DNA of 35,371 nt, from the IMG/VR virus record IMGVR_UViG_3300042914_001924, positions 1-35,371 of that record; one strand, given 5' to 3'. Positions within the stretch are counted from its first letter, which is position 1. The number at the start of each line of letters is the position of its first letter. Shown piece by piece: positions 9,005-15,943 of the stretch. Position numbers and translations under genes: made by a program. Source of the stretch: a virus. The notes below the pieces were generated by a model. It was not told the DNA's origin. It did no database searches and worked only from the letters and a program-made list of their open reading frames with translations.

Positions 9005-9525
9005 AAAAAACCCTCCACATCATTGTGCTTCATCCAATGCTCAAGCTTCTGCTTATTGTATGGGTATTGGTAGTCGAGTGGATTCTCCTGCTCATCAAAG
9101 TAAACAACAGTAGCCAGCTTTAGCTGCCTTACCATGCTCACGGACATATCCATCTGCTCCTTTAGTCTGGAGGCAAGGATGCCTATCTCATAAAGCTTCT
9201 TGTCATCCTTCTTCTTCTTGTCCAGGAGCAGGTTTATCAGTCCATTGTTCCAGCCTTTAAGGAAGTCTGGGTTGATTTGCCATAGCTCCTCAGTGAAGAT
9301 GTCTCTTGCTGCTACTGCCCTCTGGAATGGCACATTGACCTCTGCGGTGAACCTAAAGTAATTAATGCCTCCAGAGGTGAAGGCAAACTCAATCTGATCC
9401 CATCTGTCCTTAGGAGCTACACCCCTGTAAAGTATTCTGCTGCCTTGTTCTTGTATAGGAGCTTCTTCTGCCACTTGTTGAGCAGGAGCAGCACCATGTG
9501 ATTTGCGCCTAAATAAATTGAGCAT
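8773..9525 (-). CDS. Tail assembly chaperone, unshifted product
   Basis: 250-residue protein just upstream of the tape measure. The N-terminus (1-30) is basic then proline/alanine/glutamate-rich. The middle (about 35-170) is a mixed fold with an acidic-basic segment LLDKKKKDDKK. Codons 172-175 contain the nine-T slippery run; after it both the zero frame (75 codons) and the -1 frame (94 codons) stay open. By family precedent the shorter or unshifted G-type and the shifted T-type chaperones coat the tape measure and recruit tube subunits. Identification rests on position plus frameshift, not on a recognised domain. It overlaps the end of the 131-aa membrane protein gene by 109 bases; an internal later start is possible. 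Confidence 0.75.
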   Translation of the reverse strand: MLNLFRRKSHGAAPAQQVAEEAPIQEQGSRILYRGVAPKDRWDQIEFAFTSGGINYFRFTAEVNVPFQRAVAARDIFTEELWQINPDFLKGWNNGLINLLLDKKKKDDKKLYEIGILASRLKEQMDMSVSMVRQLKLATVVYFDEQENPLDYQYPYNKQKLEHWMKHNDVEGFFLNLPEYAFLPSLTEYSKNFPTYLQAETLQSLNNLKHIIGLQSQDSTDKDLMSSLELQVEMLKELSSWSKDQSTSTI

Positions 9526-9812
9526 AAAAGGAATGGATAGTCAAAGTATAGCCAGCTGATGGCAAGGAACTGCCATGCACCGGAGCAGAAAGGGCATTCA
9601 CCCAGCGGCTTCGCTAAGTAAGTTGGTAGCCTCTGGATTTGGTATAGATACCACTGCCCAATCGGCTGATCCTCCAACAGATAGTCCAGAAATAAAGAGA
9701 ACGATGCGCTGAGTGCTGCTATCAGCAACAACATCAGTAGGCTCGGCATCGTGAGGTAATTCGATAAGGCAGCAGCCTCTGCGCTTGCCACCACAACTTG
9801 CATCAATGTCAT
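9417..9812 (-). CDS. Membrane protein with a CxxC motif (131 aa)
   Basis: The start ATG overlaps the stop of the upstream gene as ATGA, a strong sign of translational coupling. The protein has a hydrophobic segment at about 22-45, then a conserved-looking LGECPFCSGAWQF stretch at about 70-82, and two further hydrophobic stretches at about 80-112. It ends in a basic tail. The CPFCSGxW pattern recalls small phage and bacterial membrane proteins of unknown function. The first 70 codons share DNA with another open frame (9598-9825) and the last 36 overlap the chaperone gene, an unusually dense arrangement. Function unknown. Confidence 0.7.
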   Translation of the reverse strand: MTLMQVVVASAEAAALSNYLTMPSLLMLLLIAALSASFSLFLDYLLEDQPIGQWYLYQIQRLPTYLAKPLGECPFCSGAWQFLAISWLYFDYPFLLCSIYLGANHMVLLLLNKWQKKLLYKNKAAEYFTGV

Positions 9813-9825
9813 ATTGGTTGGTCAT
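9598..9825 (-). CDS. Overlapping small ORF (75 aa), possible second product
   Basis: A 75-codon frame starting at ATG 9825, 17 bases inside the end of the upstream gene, and lying almost wholly over the 131-aa membrane protein gene in another frame. Its codons have the purine-any-pyrimidine rhythm of coding DNA, and the product is acidic with a cysteine pair near the N-terminus. Either both frames are expressed or one is a shadow; I favour the membrane protein as the certain gene because of its ATGA coupling and length. No family recognised. Confidence 0.35.
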   Translation of the reverse strand: MTNQYDIDASCGGKRRGCCLIELPHDAEPTDVVADSSTQRIVLFISGLSVGGSADWAVVSIPNPEATNLLSEAAG

Positions 9826-10204
9826 TATTGATAGGATTGATTATTGCAATTACTGTCTCTTGATTGCTGATGGTGTGTGCAAAGGTCAGGCAGATGCTGT
9901 CATACTGCTTGCCATCCATTGCAGTGAATAGGATAGGCTGACCTGCTGAATCAGCAAAGCTAATGCTGTACTGACCACCCCAAGGATTGAAAAAGCCTTC
10001 TGGCAGTGCCTCAAGGTCAACCTCAACAAAGCCATCTTCTCCCACATTTAGCACTTGCTGCCCTTGGACATTTACTCCAGGCTTAGTGATGTTGACTGTG
10101 ATAGTAAGTCCTTGATAGTCAATTGGCACTTTTACATAGACTGCTGATGGGCAGCTTGCAAGTGGCTGGCAGATTGGGTAGCAATTATTGCAGCATAGTG
10201 CCAT
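9809..10204 (-). CDS. Cysteine-rich beta-type protein next to terminase (131 aa)
   Basis: 131 residues; the first 20 contain five cysteines (CCNNCYPICQ then C18). The remainder looks like a beta-sandwich, with alternating hydrophobics and a glycine/proline turn segment (LPEGFFNPWGGQY). Its ATG lies 20 bases inside the end of the large terminase gene, so the two are coupled. Similar cysteine-rich N-termini occur in the tail-tube candidate and the giant virion protein of this window, suggesting a virion role, but I do not recognise a family. Not a terminase component by any visible motif. Confidence 0.75.
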   Translation of the reverse strand: MALCCNNCYPICQPLASCPSAVYVKVPIDYQGLTITVNITKPGVNVQGQQVLNVGEDGFVEVDLEALPEGFFNPWGGQYSISFADSAGQPILFTAMDGKQYDSICLTFAHTISNQETVIAIINPINNDQPI

Positions 10205-11519
10205 ACTTTTCTAGATTGAAGTTGGAAGTTATCTCTGCAAAATTAGAGAAAATAAAATAGCGGAAGGCATCCAGAGCATGAGACTTGTCTGGATTCTTGT
10301 TTTTCCACTGGTCAAGGCTTCCTTGGCGGTCTACCTTGGCTTCCTTTAGGTCAGTGACTAACTCATCACATCGCTTGCTGCTGATCTGCACCTTTGCCTT
10401 CTGGAAGGTTAGGATAGTCACCAGTCTGCTGGCTATGTGGCTTGGGTTTGAGCGAGGAACTTGCAGCTGCATATCAGGGATGCCAAGGTAGTTCTTGATG
10501 AGCGCATAGGCACTGATGTTGTCCTGAGTAAAGGCATTCCTGCTTGCACCGGAGGCATCACCGTTGATGATGTAAACCATATCAGGAAACTCTTGCTTGA
10601 TGGTCTGGCATAGTGCTGCAAGGTCTCCAATACGATACACCTTGATGATGTTGATGGTGGCATAGTAGATGCCCTCCTCAGAGTTTTTGATGTACTGAGC
10701 CACTACGCATGTGTTAGTCACATTGAAGTCAAAGCTTAGGTATAGGTTATGCACCGGAGAGGCTTTAATGTAGCCATCATACACATGCTTGCTGTACTCA
10801 AAGCTGGTGGCAAAGAGTGACTCTCTATCCCAGATTCCCCATTGCCCAAGGGCATAGACTTCATAGTAGGTCTGGCTCACTGACTTCAGTGCCTCCATCC
10901 TGGTTACATATTCTTCATCCAGAAAGTTCAGAGCATCCCGGTAAGTGCCATGCAGCCGGAGGATTTGTCCTTGCTCCTTTGCTGGCACATCATCAAAGAA
11001 CCGCTTTTTAATCCAGTGGCTATCGGAGACCGGGTTAAAGGTCAAGAAGAATCGCTTTGGTGTTTCTGACTTACCTCTTAGGCGCAGAGTAATCTGGGTG
11101 AAGTCCTCCAGACTTAGCTCGGTTGCCTCCTCAATCCAGATGTACTTAGCCTGGGAGAGTGACTTTAGCTTCTCAGGATCATCACAGCCAAGGAAGACAA
11201 TCTTATTGCTGCCAGATTGCAACTCAAGGTAGCCAGTCTTAGCCTTTACCAGCTTCTCAAATCCCCACTGGCTAATCTTGTTCCTAAAGTCAGCAAAGAC
11301 AGAGTTACGGAGAGTGCTGGCTACCTTCCTGATGACAAAGTAAGTCTGGAACTGGTTTGCCTTGTGATTGCATATCTCAGCCAGCAGAAGCTGAATCATG
11401 GTCTGGCTCTTGCCTGATCCTGCTCCACCCCAAAGGATGTTGTAGGTTTTTGGCTCAACCAGAGCAGGCAGATACTTCTGACTCCAAAGGTCAGCAGATG
11501 ACAAGTCAATTACTGCCAT
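10185..11519 (-). CDS. terL: Terminase large subunit
   Basis: 444-residue packaging motor. The ATPase domain has a Walker A GGAGSGKS at about 31-38, a Walker B YIWIEEATE with the catalytic acidic pair at about 125-133, and a coupling-type segment FFLTFNPVS near 160. The C-terminal nuclease begins with LSFDFNVTNTC, whose aspartate is expected to bind metal, and continues with INGDASG and HALDAFRY. This is the PBSX-like phage terminase type. The ATG overlaps the small-subunit stop (TGATG). Length is normal for the family. It cuts and pumps concatemeric DNA into the prohead through the portal. Confidence 0.95.
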   Translation of the reverse strand: MAVIDLSSADLWSQKYLPALVEPKTYNILWGGAGSGKSQTMIQLLLAEICNHKANQFQTYFVIRKVASTLRNSVFADFRNKISQWGFEKLVKAKTGYLELQSGSNKIVFLGCDDPEKLKSLSQAKYIWIEEATELSLEDFTQITLRLRGKSETPKRFFLTFNPVSDSHWIKKRFFDDVPAKEQGQILRLHGTYRDALNFLDEEYVTRMEALKSVSQTYYEVYALGQWGIWDRESLFATSFEYSKHVYDGYIKASPVHNLYLSFDFNVTNTCVVAQYIKNSEEGIYYATINIIKVYRIGDLAALCQTIKQEFPDMVYIINGDASGASRNAFTQDNISAYALIKNYLGIPDMQLQVPRSNPSHIASRLVTILTFQKAKVQISSKRCDELVTDLKEAKVDRQGSLDQWKNKNPDKSHALDAFRYFIFSNFAEITSNFNLEKYGTMLQ

Positions 11520-11980
11520 CAGTCTGCCTGCTCCTCCTTGCGTAGAACTTTAGGCACAATGACTTCATGCATCTGCACAGTCATCTGCTCCTGGTTCATT
11601 AAGCCAAGGTCTCTGGCTATGATATTGTGGTTAAAAAAGCCAGAAGAAGCTCCTTCAAACTTCTGCAAGCGGATGGCTTCTTCTACGCGTGTAAAGACCT
11701 TATTGAAATCTTCTGATTTGTTGCGGTAAACAGCTAAGGTTGCCCAGCAGCTAAAGCCACAAGCAAGTGCAAAGCCATCCTTAGTCAGCACTCTTTTTTT
11801 AGGGATTTCAACTCTCATTGCATCCTTGCCTCTGAAATCAACTTCGATTAGTGGATTCTCTTCTGCCCACTGCACATACTGCTCAAAGTTGTGCATGATT
11901 TCATCAGGTGATTTGAACTTGCCATCAAGACCATGCTTGAGGCGCAATTGCCAACAGTTATTGCCTTTCGGTGCTGCCAT
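11519..11980 (-). CDS. terS: Terminase small subunit, P22 gp3-like
   Basis: 153 residues. The N-terminus (MAAPKGNNCWQLR, then FKSPDEIMHNFEQYVQWAEENPL) closely matches the pattern of the P22 gp3 DNA-packaging family (MAAPKGN, SPEE, YFEW, NPL) as I know it. It selects viral DNA at a pac site and loads the large subunit. It overlaps terL by a TGATG junction. A gp3-type subunit suggests headful packaging, consistent with the circular assembly inferred from the window ends. No pac site was identified. Confidence 0.88.
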   Translation of the reverse strand: MAAPKGNNCWQLRLKHGLDGKFKSPDEIMHNFEQYVQWAEENPLIEVDFRGKDAMRVEIPKKRVLTKDGFALACGFSCWATLAVYRNKSEDFNKVFTRVEEAIRLQKFEGASSGFFNHNIIARDLGLMNQEQMTVQMHEVIVPKVLRKEEQAD

Positions 11981-12018
11981 AAATTGTACCGGGATTACTC
12001 CCCTTTTTTAGTGATTGA

Positions 12019-12162
12019 TTATTTTTTCTTAGCTGCCTTCTTAGCCTTCTTAGCAACAGATAGAGCAATGGCTACTGCCTGCTTTTGAGGCTTGCCTTTC
12101 TTCATTTCAGCCTTGATGTTGCTGCTTACGGTCTTAGCCGAATAACCTTTCTTGAGTGGCAT
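12019..12162 (-). CDS. Small lysine-rich protein (47 aa)
   Basis: 47-codon ORF with ATG at 12162, 3 bases after the stop of the upstream gene, ending in TAA. The product is very basic: an N-terminal MPLKKGYSAKTVS, a helical middle containing KPQKQAVAIALS, and a run of KKAKKAAKKK at the end. Proteins with this layout, including the PQKQAVAIAL core, recur as tiny genes in many phages and bacterial genomes; function unknown, probably nucleic-acid binding. It sits between the replication genes and the terminase. Confidence 0.75.
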   Translation of the reverse strand: MPLKKGYSAKTVSSNIKAEMKKGKPQKQAVAIALSVAKKAKKAAKKK

Positions 12163-12165
12163 GAC

Positions 12166-12429
12166 TTATTTTATTTTGTACAAATTTAAGTAATTTAAAA
12201 TTGCCTGATACATTTCTCTTTTATTCTGCCAGCCTCTGGTTACCATTGAGTCTTTATTTCTGGCAATTTTTTTATCCAGGTCTTTGATTTTGCGAGTCAG
12301 GTAATCTCTACAATCAGTAGAGGTAAACTTGTTTGGGATGTGTTCGTACATAAGATCGTTTTGGTATGTTACATTAGTTTGCCATAGGTCTGGCAGTTGA
12401 CTTAGATTAATTTCAGAAAGGTACATCAT
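12166..12429 (-). CDS. Hypothetical protein after the primase-helicase (87 aa)
   Basis: Charged, mostly helical protein with a basic C-terminal half (RKIKDLDKKIARNKDSM). A longer frame reaches a TTG at 12462, but ATG 12429 overlaps the end of the helicase gene by only 17 bases and gives a natural MMYLSEINL start, so I choose it. Tight placement between helicase and the 47-aa gene suggests the same transcript. No family recognised; a small DNA-metabolism accessory is a guess from context only. Confidence 0.65.
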   Translation of the reverse strand: MMYLSEINLSQLPDLWQTNVTYQNDLMYEHIPNKFTSTDCRDYLTRKIKDLDKKIARNKDSMVTRGWQNKREMYQAILNYLNLYKIK

Positions 12430-14305
12430 CAAATGGAAATGTGTCTTGAAAGTTTGGTGCAATTACTTGTGGACTTGGCAAGTAAGCACGAAGATTTAAG
12501 TCTCCCAATATTTTTTCCATTGGATCATGTCCGTTAAATAAAAATCTTCGTTTTGTGTATTTGTATTCAAATTGAATAAACCCTCGTTTACCCACTTCCT
12601 TACGCTTAATTTTTTTTGCATGCAGTTCGCAGGTAGGGTCTTGTGGAAGGGAGTAAAAAAGCGGTCTATGGTAAATTAGAATGTTCCACATCTTATTGTT
12701 CCACATTGCTCCTCCGGCTAAATCATAGACATCAGGACATGGATAATTGTCTCCATTTGTTTTTTTACCTCCTCCCTTTGGATGGCTTAGGATAAAAAAG
12801 TAAACATTATTCTGAGCAGCAAATCTGGCAAAGTCTCCAAGAACTATGCTAAGATATTGGTCATCACGCCCTCCAGCACGGCTAATGTCATTATCCATTT
12901 GGTTGAATGGGTCAATTATGCATCCATCAACTTTTTCTTTGATAATTAGTTCTAGGAATCGCTGCTTAATGTATGCTGGAGTAGGACTTTCAGTTTCTGG
13001 ATAGATATAAAAAAAGTGGTCACTTACCCATCTAAATGCTCTTTCATAATTTGCCTTATTAGGAGCAAAATGATTTTTCGGATTACACTCTAATCCAAGT
13101 AAAATTTCTACCAGGTCATGATAAAATAACTCAGCAGGATTGTCTTCTGGAGGAAATATGGCAAACTTTCTTCCATAGATAGCAGCATGACATAACATCA
13201 TGTATTTCATAATGCTTGACTTTCCATGATTACCATGACCGGAAAGCAAGGTTATTTCACCTCTTCTAAACTTAAACATATCATCGAGCATTGGAATGCC
13301 TATACCTTCAATATAGGGTAATCCATTTTCAAGAAGGTCAAGCGCACGATCAATTACTGAAGCACCATAAACTACATCCTTTGCTGGCTGAGTAGTATCA
13401 AAAAGCTCGGCTGGTGGAGCAACATCAATCTCCATCAGAGTTTTTGTGTCCACTACTTTGCCTGAATTAAATTCGGCAGTTCCAAATTGATTTTGCCAGA
13501 ATCGGTAAGCATTGGCTATGGTCTGCTCACATTCCTTTCTGCTGAAGGATGTATCATTAGCCAGGAATTGATTATCGCAAAAGGCGAGACAGTCATATTG
13601 ATCAATGCCGAATCTACAACAAGCTCCTGCAAAACATAGGATAAAGTGATTCCTCTGTCCATCTTGAAAGTATTGGTTTTTGCTTGCTGTCCATTTTAAT
13701 ATACGAGGTATAAGCTCAACCTTACTTTCGTAGGTTGGCATTTCCATGCGCTCGTGTTTAATGTAGTATTGAAATGGCTTAGCCTCTCGATTTATGTATA
13801 AGTCAGGGTCATAGCTTTCAAAGCATCCTCTGGCAATGTCTTTGTTTGCTTTATCAGCCTGGCAGTAGTCAATTGTCAATCCATTAAAGTAGTCAAGAAG
13901 TGCCTCATATTGCTCTTTGTACTTTTCTGCATCAGCTATCCTGATAAGTGCTTTCAGACCTCCTCTTGGAGATACCCAGCAGGCATAGGTATATGGCTCT
14001 GAAATAATAATAGTTTGAAGGTCACGCAGATTTTCTGGTTGCACATCATCCCAATCCATTATGGCTAATCCTGATGCCTTCTTAAAGGCTACTGCTGCTC
14101 TCCTGGTAAATTGACCAGAGAAACAAATTAGAGGCAACTTGTTTAGCTTAAAATCCTTTTGCTGTTCAGGATCAGTAATTGACCTCAACTGCTCAATAAG
14201 TTCTTTTGAAGCTCCATTCTTAATGCGCTCAAGAACCATATCTACTGGAAAAAACTTAGGATCATTAACTGTCCTAAAATTGTCGAAATAGGTAACTGTC
14301 ATCAT
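12413..14305 (-). CDS. Primase-helicase fusion (BT4734/VirE-N-like primase plus DnaB-type helicase)
   Basis: 630 residues in two parts. Residues about 55-175 resemble the BT4734/VirE N-terminal primase-like domain: FSGQFTRRAAVAF, AIMDWDD at 81-87, VSPRGGLKALI at 111-121, and DIARGCFESYDPDLY. Residues about 335-600 are a RecA-type helicase core with Walker A SGHGNHGKSS at 355-364, a PPEDN motif at about 385, Walker B GCIIDPFNQMD at 461-471, and SHPKGGG near 507. It would prime and unwind DNA at the phage fork. No phage DNA polymerase is visible, so host polymerase is probably used. It lies 5 bases after the initiator gene. Confidence 0.85.
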   Translation of the reverse strand: MMTVTYFDNFRTVNDPKFFPVDMVLERIKNGASKELIEQLRSITDPEQQKDFKLNKLPLICFSGQFTRRAAVAFKKASGLAIMDWDDVQPENLRDLQTIIISEPYTYACWVSPRGGLKALIRIADAEKYKEQYEALLDYFNGLTIDYCQADKANKDIARGCFESYDPDLYINREAKPFQYYIKHERMEMPTYESKVELIPRILKWTASKNQYFQDGQRNHFILCFAGACCRFGIDQYDCLAFCDNQFLANDTSFSRKECEQTIANAYRFWQNQFGTAEFNSGKVVDTKTLMEIDVAPPAELFDTTQPAKDVVYGASVIDRALDLLENGLPYIEGIGIPMLDDMFKFRRGEITLLSGHGNHGKSSIMKYMMLCHAAIYGRKFAIFPPEDNPAELFYHDLVEILLGLECNPKNHFAPNKANYERAFRWVSDHFFYIYPETESPTPAYIKQRFLELIIKEKVDGCIIDPFNQMDNDISRAGGRDDQYLSIVLGDFARFAAQNNVYFFILSHPKGGGKKTNGDNYPCPDVYDLAGGAMWNNKMWNILIYHRPLFYSLPQDPTCELHAKKIKRKEVGKRGFIQFEYKYTKRRFLFNGHDPMEKILGDLNLRAYLPSPQVIAPNFQDTFPFDDVPF

Positions 14306-14310
14306 AAATG

Positions 14311-15264
14311 TTATTGGTTAGATGTTGCAAGAATAGCTTTTTGCTCGGAGACAAAATTTTCAAAATTCCAGTCAGTGGGGAGGTATCTTGTGTCCTCTGG
14401 AGGCATAGGCTTTTTCCCATTTAAAAGCATCCACCGAACATACTCCACATAATTGCTGTGGTTGCCCTGGTCAAGCATTGCATAGTCAATTATTTCTTTC
14501 GGTGGATGCCCATTTAGTAGAGGTTCATAGTATAGTTTTGACTTGGGATCAAAAAGACATGTTCCATTGCCTTTGCCATAGTTTACTATTTGCGAGGGAT
14601 CGACCGGCAGCTGGCTATTACCTCTGTTTGCATTCGTAGGTTGTTGTCTTAACTCAAATAAACCTTGCCACTGATTTGCTATTGACTGTTCAACTATTGC
14701 CTCTGCTTTCTGATAGTCTCCTCCTGATAGCTCATTTAATTTTTTAGAAACAATATCAAGACTGCTTTGAGACTTGTATGAGTTTTTTATTGACTTTTTA
14801 TAGTCAACCCATTTTTGAATTATGTCACTTAAATTTCCATACTTAGAAAAATCAAATCTCTCTTTCTTTTGTTCTTTAGTTCCTTTATTCTTTAGTTCTA
14901 TTGTTGTATCAGATAGATTGTCATTTAGATTGTCAGGTAGAGAATCAGATAGAATATCAGATAGAGTGTCATTTTTTGACAGTCTAACATAGGAGCATTC
15001 CTTATATCTATTGCATGCTTTTGATACCTCCTCAATAAAACCGAATGCAATTAAATCTTGATAAATTTTTTTGTAAGTGTTATGGCTTCCTATGCCTAAC
15101 ACTTCCATTGTGAGTATTCTTGGGCAGCTAAATACTTGCTTTTGACCAAATCTATTCCAGCGATCAAGAAGGTAAAAATAAAACTCAGAATGAGCTGCTG
15201 TTACTTTATGGCTGTTTTCAAATCTGAATGAAAACCATTGCCTGGTTAATTGATAGCCATTCAT
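14311..15264 (-). CDS. Replication initiator-like protein (winged-helix) containing internal iterons
   Basis: 317 residues. The N-terminus (about 1-95) looks like the winged-helix DNA-binding domain of Bacteroidota phage replication proteins: GYQLTRQWFSFRFENSHKV, FYFYLLDRWNRFG, then VLGIGSHNTYKKIYQDL. Residues about 100-120 are a repeated D-x-L-S-D linker encoded by five 12-bp DNA repeats (14909-14968). A lysine-rich stretch and a conserved-looking C-terminal half (about 140-215) follow. Placed directly before the primase-helicase and coupled by ATGA to the 62-aa gene upstream. By analogy with lambda O it probably binds its own coding sequence as the origin and loads the helicase; this is inference. 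Confidence 0.75.
   Translation of the reverse strand: MNGYQLTRQWFSFRFENSHKVTAAHSEFYFYLLDRWNRFGQKQVFSCPRILTMEVLGIGSHNTYKKIYQDLIAFGFIEEVSKACNRYKECSYVRLSKNDTLSDILSDSLPDNLNDNLSDTTIELKNKGTKEQKKERFDFSKYGNLSDIIQKWVDYKKSIKNSYKSQSSLDIVSKKLNELSGGDYQKAEAIVEQSIANQWQGLFELRQQPTNANRGNSQLPVDPSQIVNYGKGNGTCLFDPKSKLYYEPLLNGHPPKEIIDYAMLDQGNHSNYVEYVRWMLLNGKKPMPPEDTRYLPTDWNFENFVSEQKAILATSNQ
14909..14968. repeat. Five 12-bp tandem repeats inside the initiator gene: candidate origin
   Basis: Five head-to-tail 12-mers of the form TCAgaTAGAnnn start at 14909, 14921, 14933, 14945 and 14957, with a sixth partial TCATTT at 14969. They encode the D-x-L-S-D linker of the initiator. The flank at 14866-14905 is AT-rich and pyrimidine-rich (TTCTTTTGTTCTTTAGTTCC type), suitable for unwinding. 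Iterons plus an AT-rich flank within an initiator gene is the lambda ori layout. Confidence 0.6.
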
Positions 15265-15449
15265 ACCAAACGCAGCAAAACATCCTTAAATAATTTTAGT
15301 GCATCGTGAGCTGACATTGATTTTAGTTCTTCTGCCATCTCCTGGTTAACTACTCGGTAAGCAATTAAAATTTCACGCTCACGGAGATCAAGACGCTCTG
15401 GTCTTGAAAGGACTTTCTTATAGTCCTCATTTGCCATAATTTTTTTCAT
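15261..15449 (-). CDS. Hypothetical protein upstream of the initiator (62 aa)
   Basis: 62-residue helical, highly charged protein (ERLDLREREILIAYRVV, then MSAHDALKLFKDVLL). The stop overlaps the initiator start as ATGA, and the ATG overlaps the stop of a 31-codon ORF also as ATGA. A second in-frame ATG at codon 5 could be used. The gene belongs to the replication transcript; no family recognised. A role in regulating or assisting initiation is possible only by position. Confidence 0.7.
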   Translation of the reverse strand: MKKIMANEDYKKVLSRPERLDLREREILIAYRVVNQEMAEELKSMSAHDALKLFKDVLLRLV

Positions 15450-15541
15450 AAAAACAAAACCCCCATCCGGCTTTCCTGTGTGAGACCAGCGAACCTATAA
15501 CGCTGCACAGTACGACCGAATGGGGCTTTTAATTTCTTCAT
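15446..15541 (-). CDS. Tiny ORF in the replication leader (31 aa)
   Basis: 31-codon frame starting at ATG 15541, about 45 bases after a candidate promoter, and ending with TGA that overlaps the next ATG (ATGA). The product is basic (MKKLKAPFGRTVQRYRF then a hydrophobic VLFL end). Two-sided evidence, start near the leader and coupled stop, favours translation, perhaps as a leader peptide that controls a hairpin formed by the same RNA. No homologue recognised, so it may instead be a chance frame. Confidence 0.45.
   Translation of the reverse strand: MKKLKAPFGRTVQRYRFAGLTQESRMGVLFL
15461..15525 (-). promoter_or_regulatory. Large stem-loop in the replication leader RNA
   Basis: On the minus strand CCCCATTCGG (15525-15516) pairs with CCGGATGGGG (15470-15461) across a 45-base loop. 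One G·U wobble would be an A/C mismatch on the other strand, so the structure fits minus-strand RNA. AAAA/TTTT flanks extend the stem past one mismatch, and TTTTGTTTTT follows, giving a terminator- or attenuator-like end just before the ATG at 15449. Candidate attenuator overlapping the 31-codon ORF. Confidence 0.5.
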
Positions 15542-15584
15542 AGATTTATTTAACCCGGGTCTCAATCGGGGGCTTTCGCCAGTG

Positions 15585-15613
15585 CAAATATAACTACTTT
15601 CTTATCGCCCAAA
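15585..15613 (-). promoter_or_regulatory. Candidate promoter for the replication operon
   Basis: Minus strand TATATTTG at 15592-15585 matches the Bacteroidota -7 box TAnnTTTG. A TTTG lies upstream at 15613-15610, spaced 17 bases, slightly short of the usual 19-21. Predicted transcripts start near 15578, 40 bases before the 31-codon ORF. A GGCGAAAGCC mini-hairpin lies at the expected 5' end. Confidence 0.5.
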
Positions 15614-15878
15614 AAAATAAAACTGACATGGCTATGGAAAAGATGGCAAGCACAACGGATACTGTACTCCAGATATAGGCACTCCTGCGCTCATTTACAT
15701 AAGCATCATCCATTTTGTCATGCTGACCTTTCCAAAACTCAATGACTCCTTGTAGCTCCTTGACCTCCTCACGCAGATCAGCTGACTGCTCCTTGTGGTA
15801 GTCTCTGCTGCGCCTGTGATTGTCAGAATGCCTCCTGCACTCAGCCAGCTTGTTCTGTAATTCAGTTAGTTCTTCCAT
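15594..15878 (-). CDS. Coiled-coil protein with a C-terminal membrane anchor (94 aa)
   Basis: 94 residues: about 1-62 are a charged heptad-like coiled coil rich in E, R and K. Residues about 67-90 form a single hydrophobic helix (AYIWSTVSVVLAIFSIAMSV) followed by a short basic tail, predicting a cytoplasmic domain tethered to the inner membrane. It lies between the methyltransferase and the replication leader, away from the lysis genes, so a spanin role is less likely. Possible jobs are membrane attachment of replication or superinfection exclusion; neither is proven. Confidence 0.7.
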   Translation of the reverse strand: MEELTELQNKLAECRRHSDNHRRSRDYHKEQSADLREEVKELQGVIEFWKGQHDKMDDAYVNERRSAYIWSTVSVVLAIFSIAMSVLFFWAIRK

Positions 15879-15943
15879 GATTTTAATGTTTTAGTAAAGA
15901 TTTTTTTGCAAATAAAATGTAATGGAATTGACACTACCAAATT

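Noticed and set aside
10285-11545. Several plus-strand frames opposite the terminase genes.
   Set aside because: They are antisense to strongly identified terminase genes and have no coding features of their own.
11985-12010. Small plus-strand hairpin GGGA-TTAC-TCCC with a T run.
   Set aside because: Only a 4-bp stem, and no plus-strand transcript is expected there.
15459-15527. tRNA-like folding of the minus-strand leader (a 6-7-bp end stem closing about 67 bases).
   Set aside because: No T-loop (TTCGA type), anticodon stem or D-arm can be placed correctly; it fits better as a stem-loop/attenuator.
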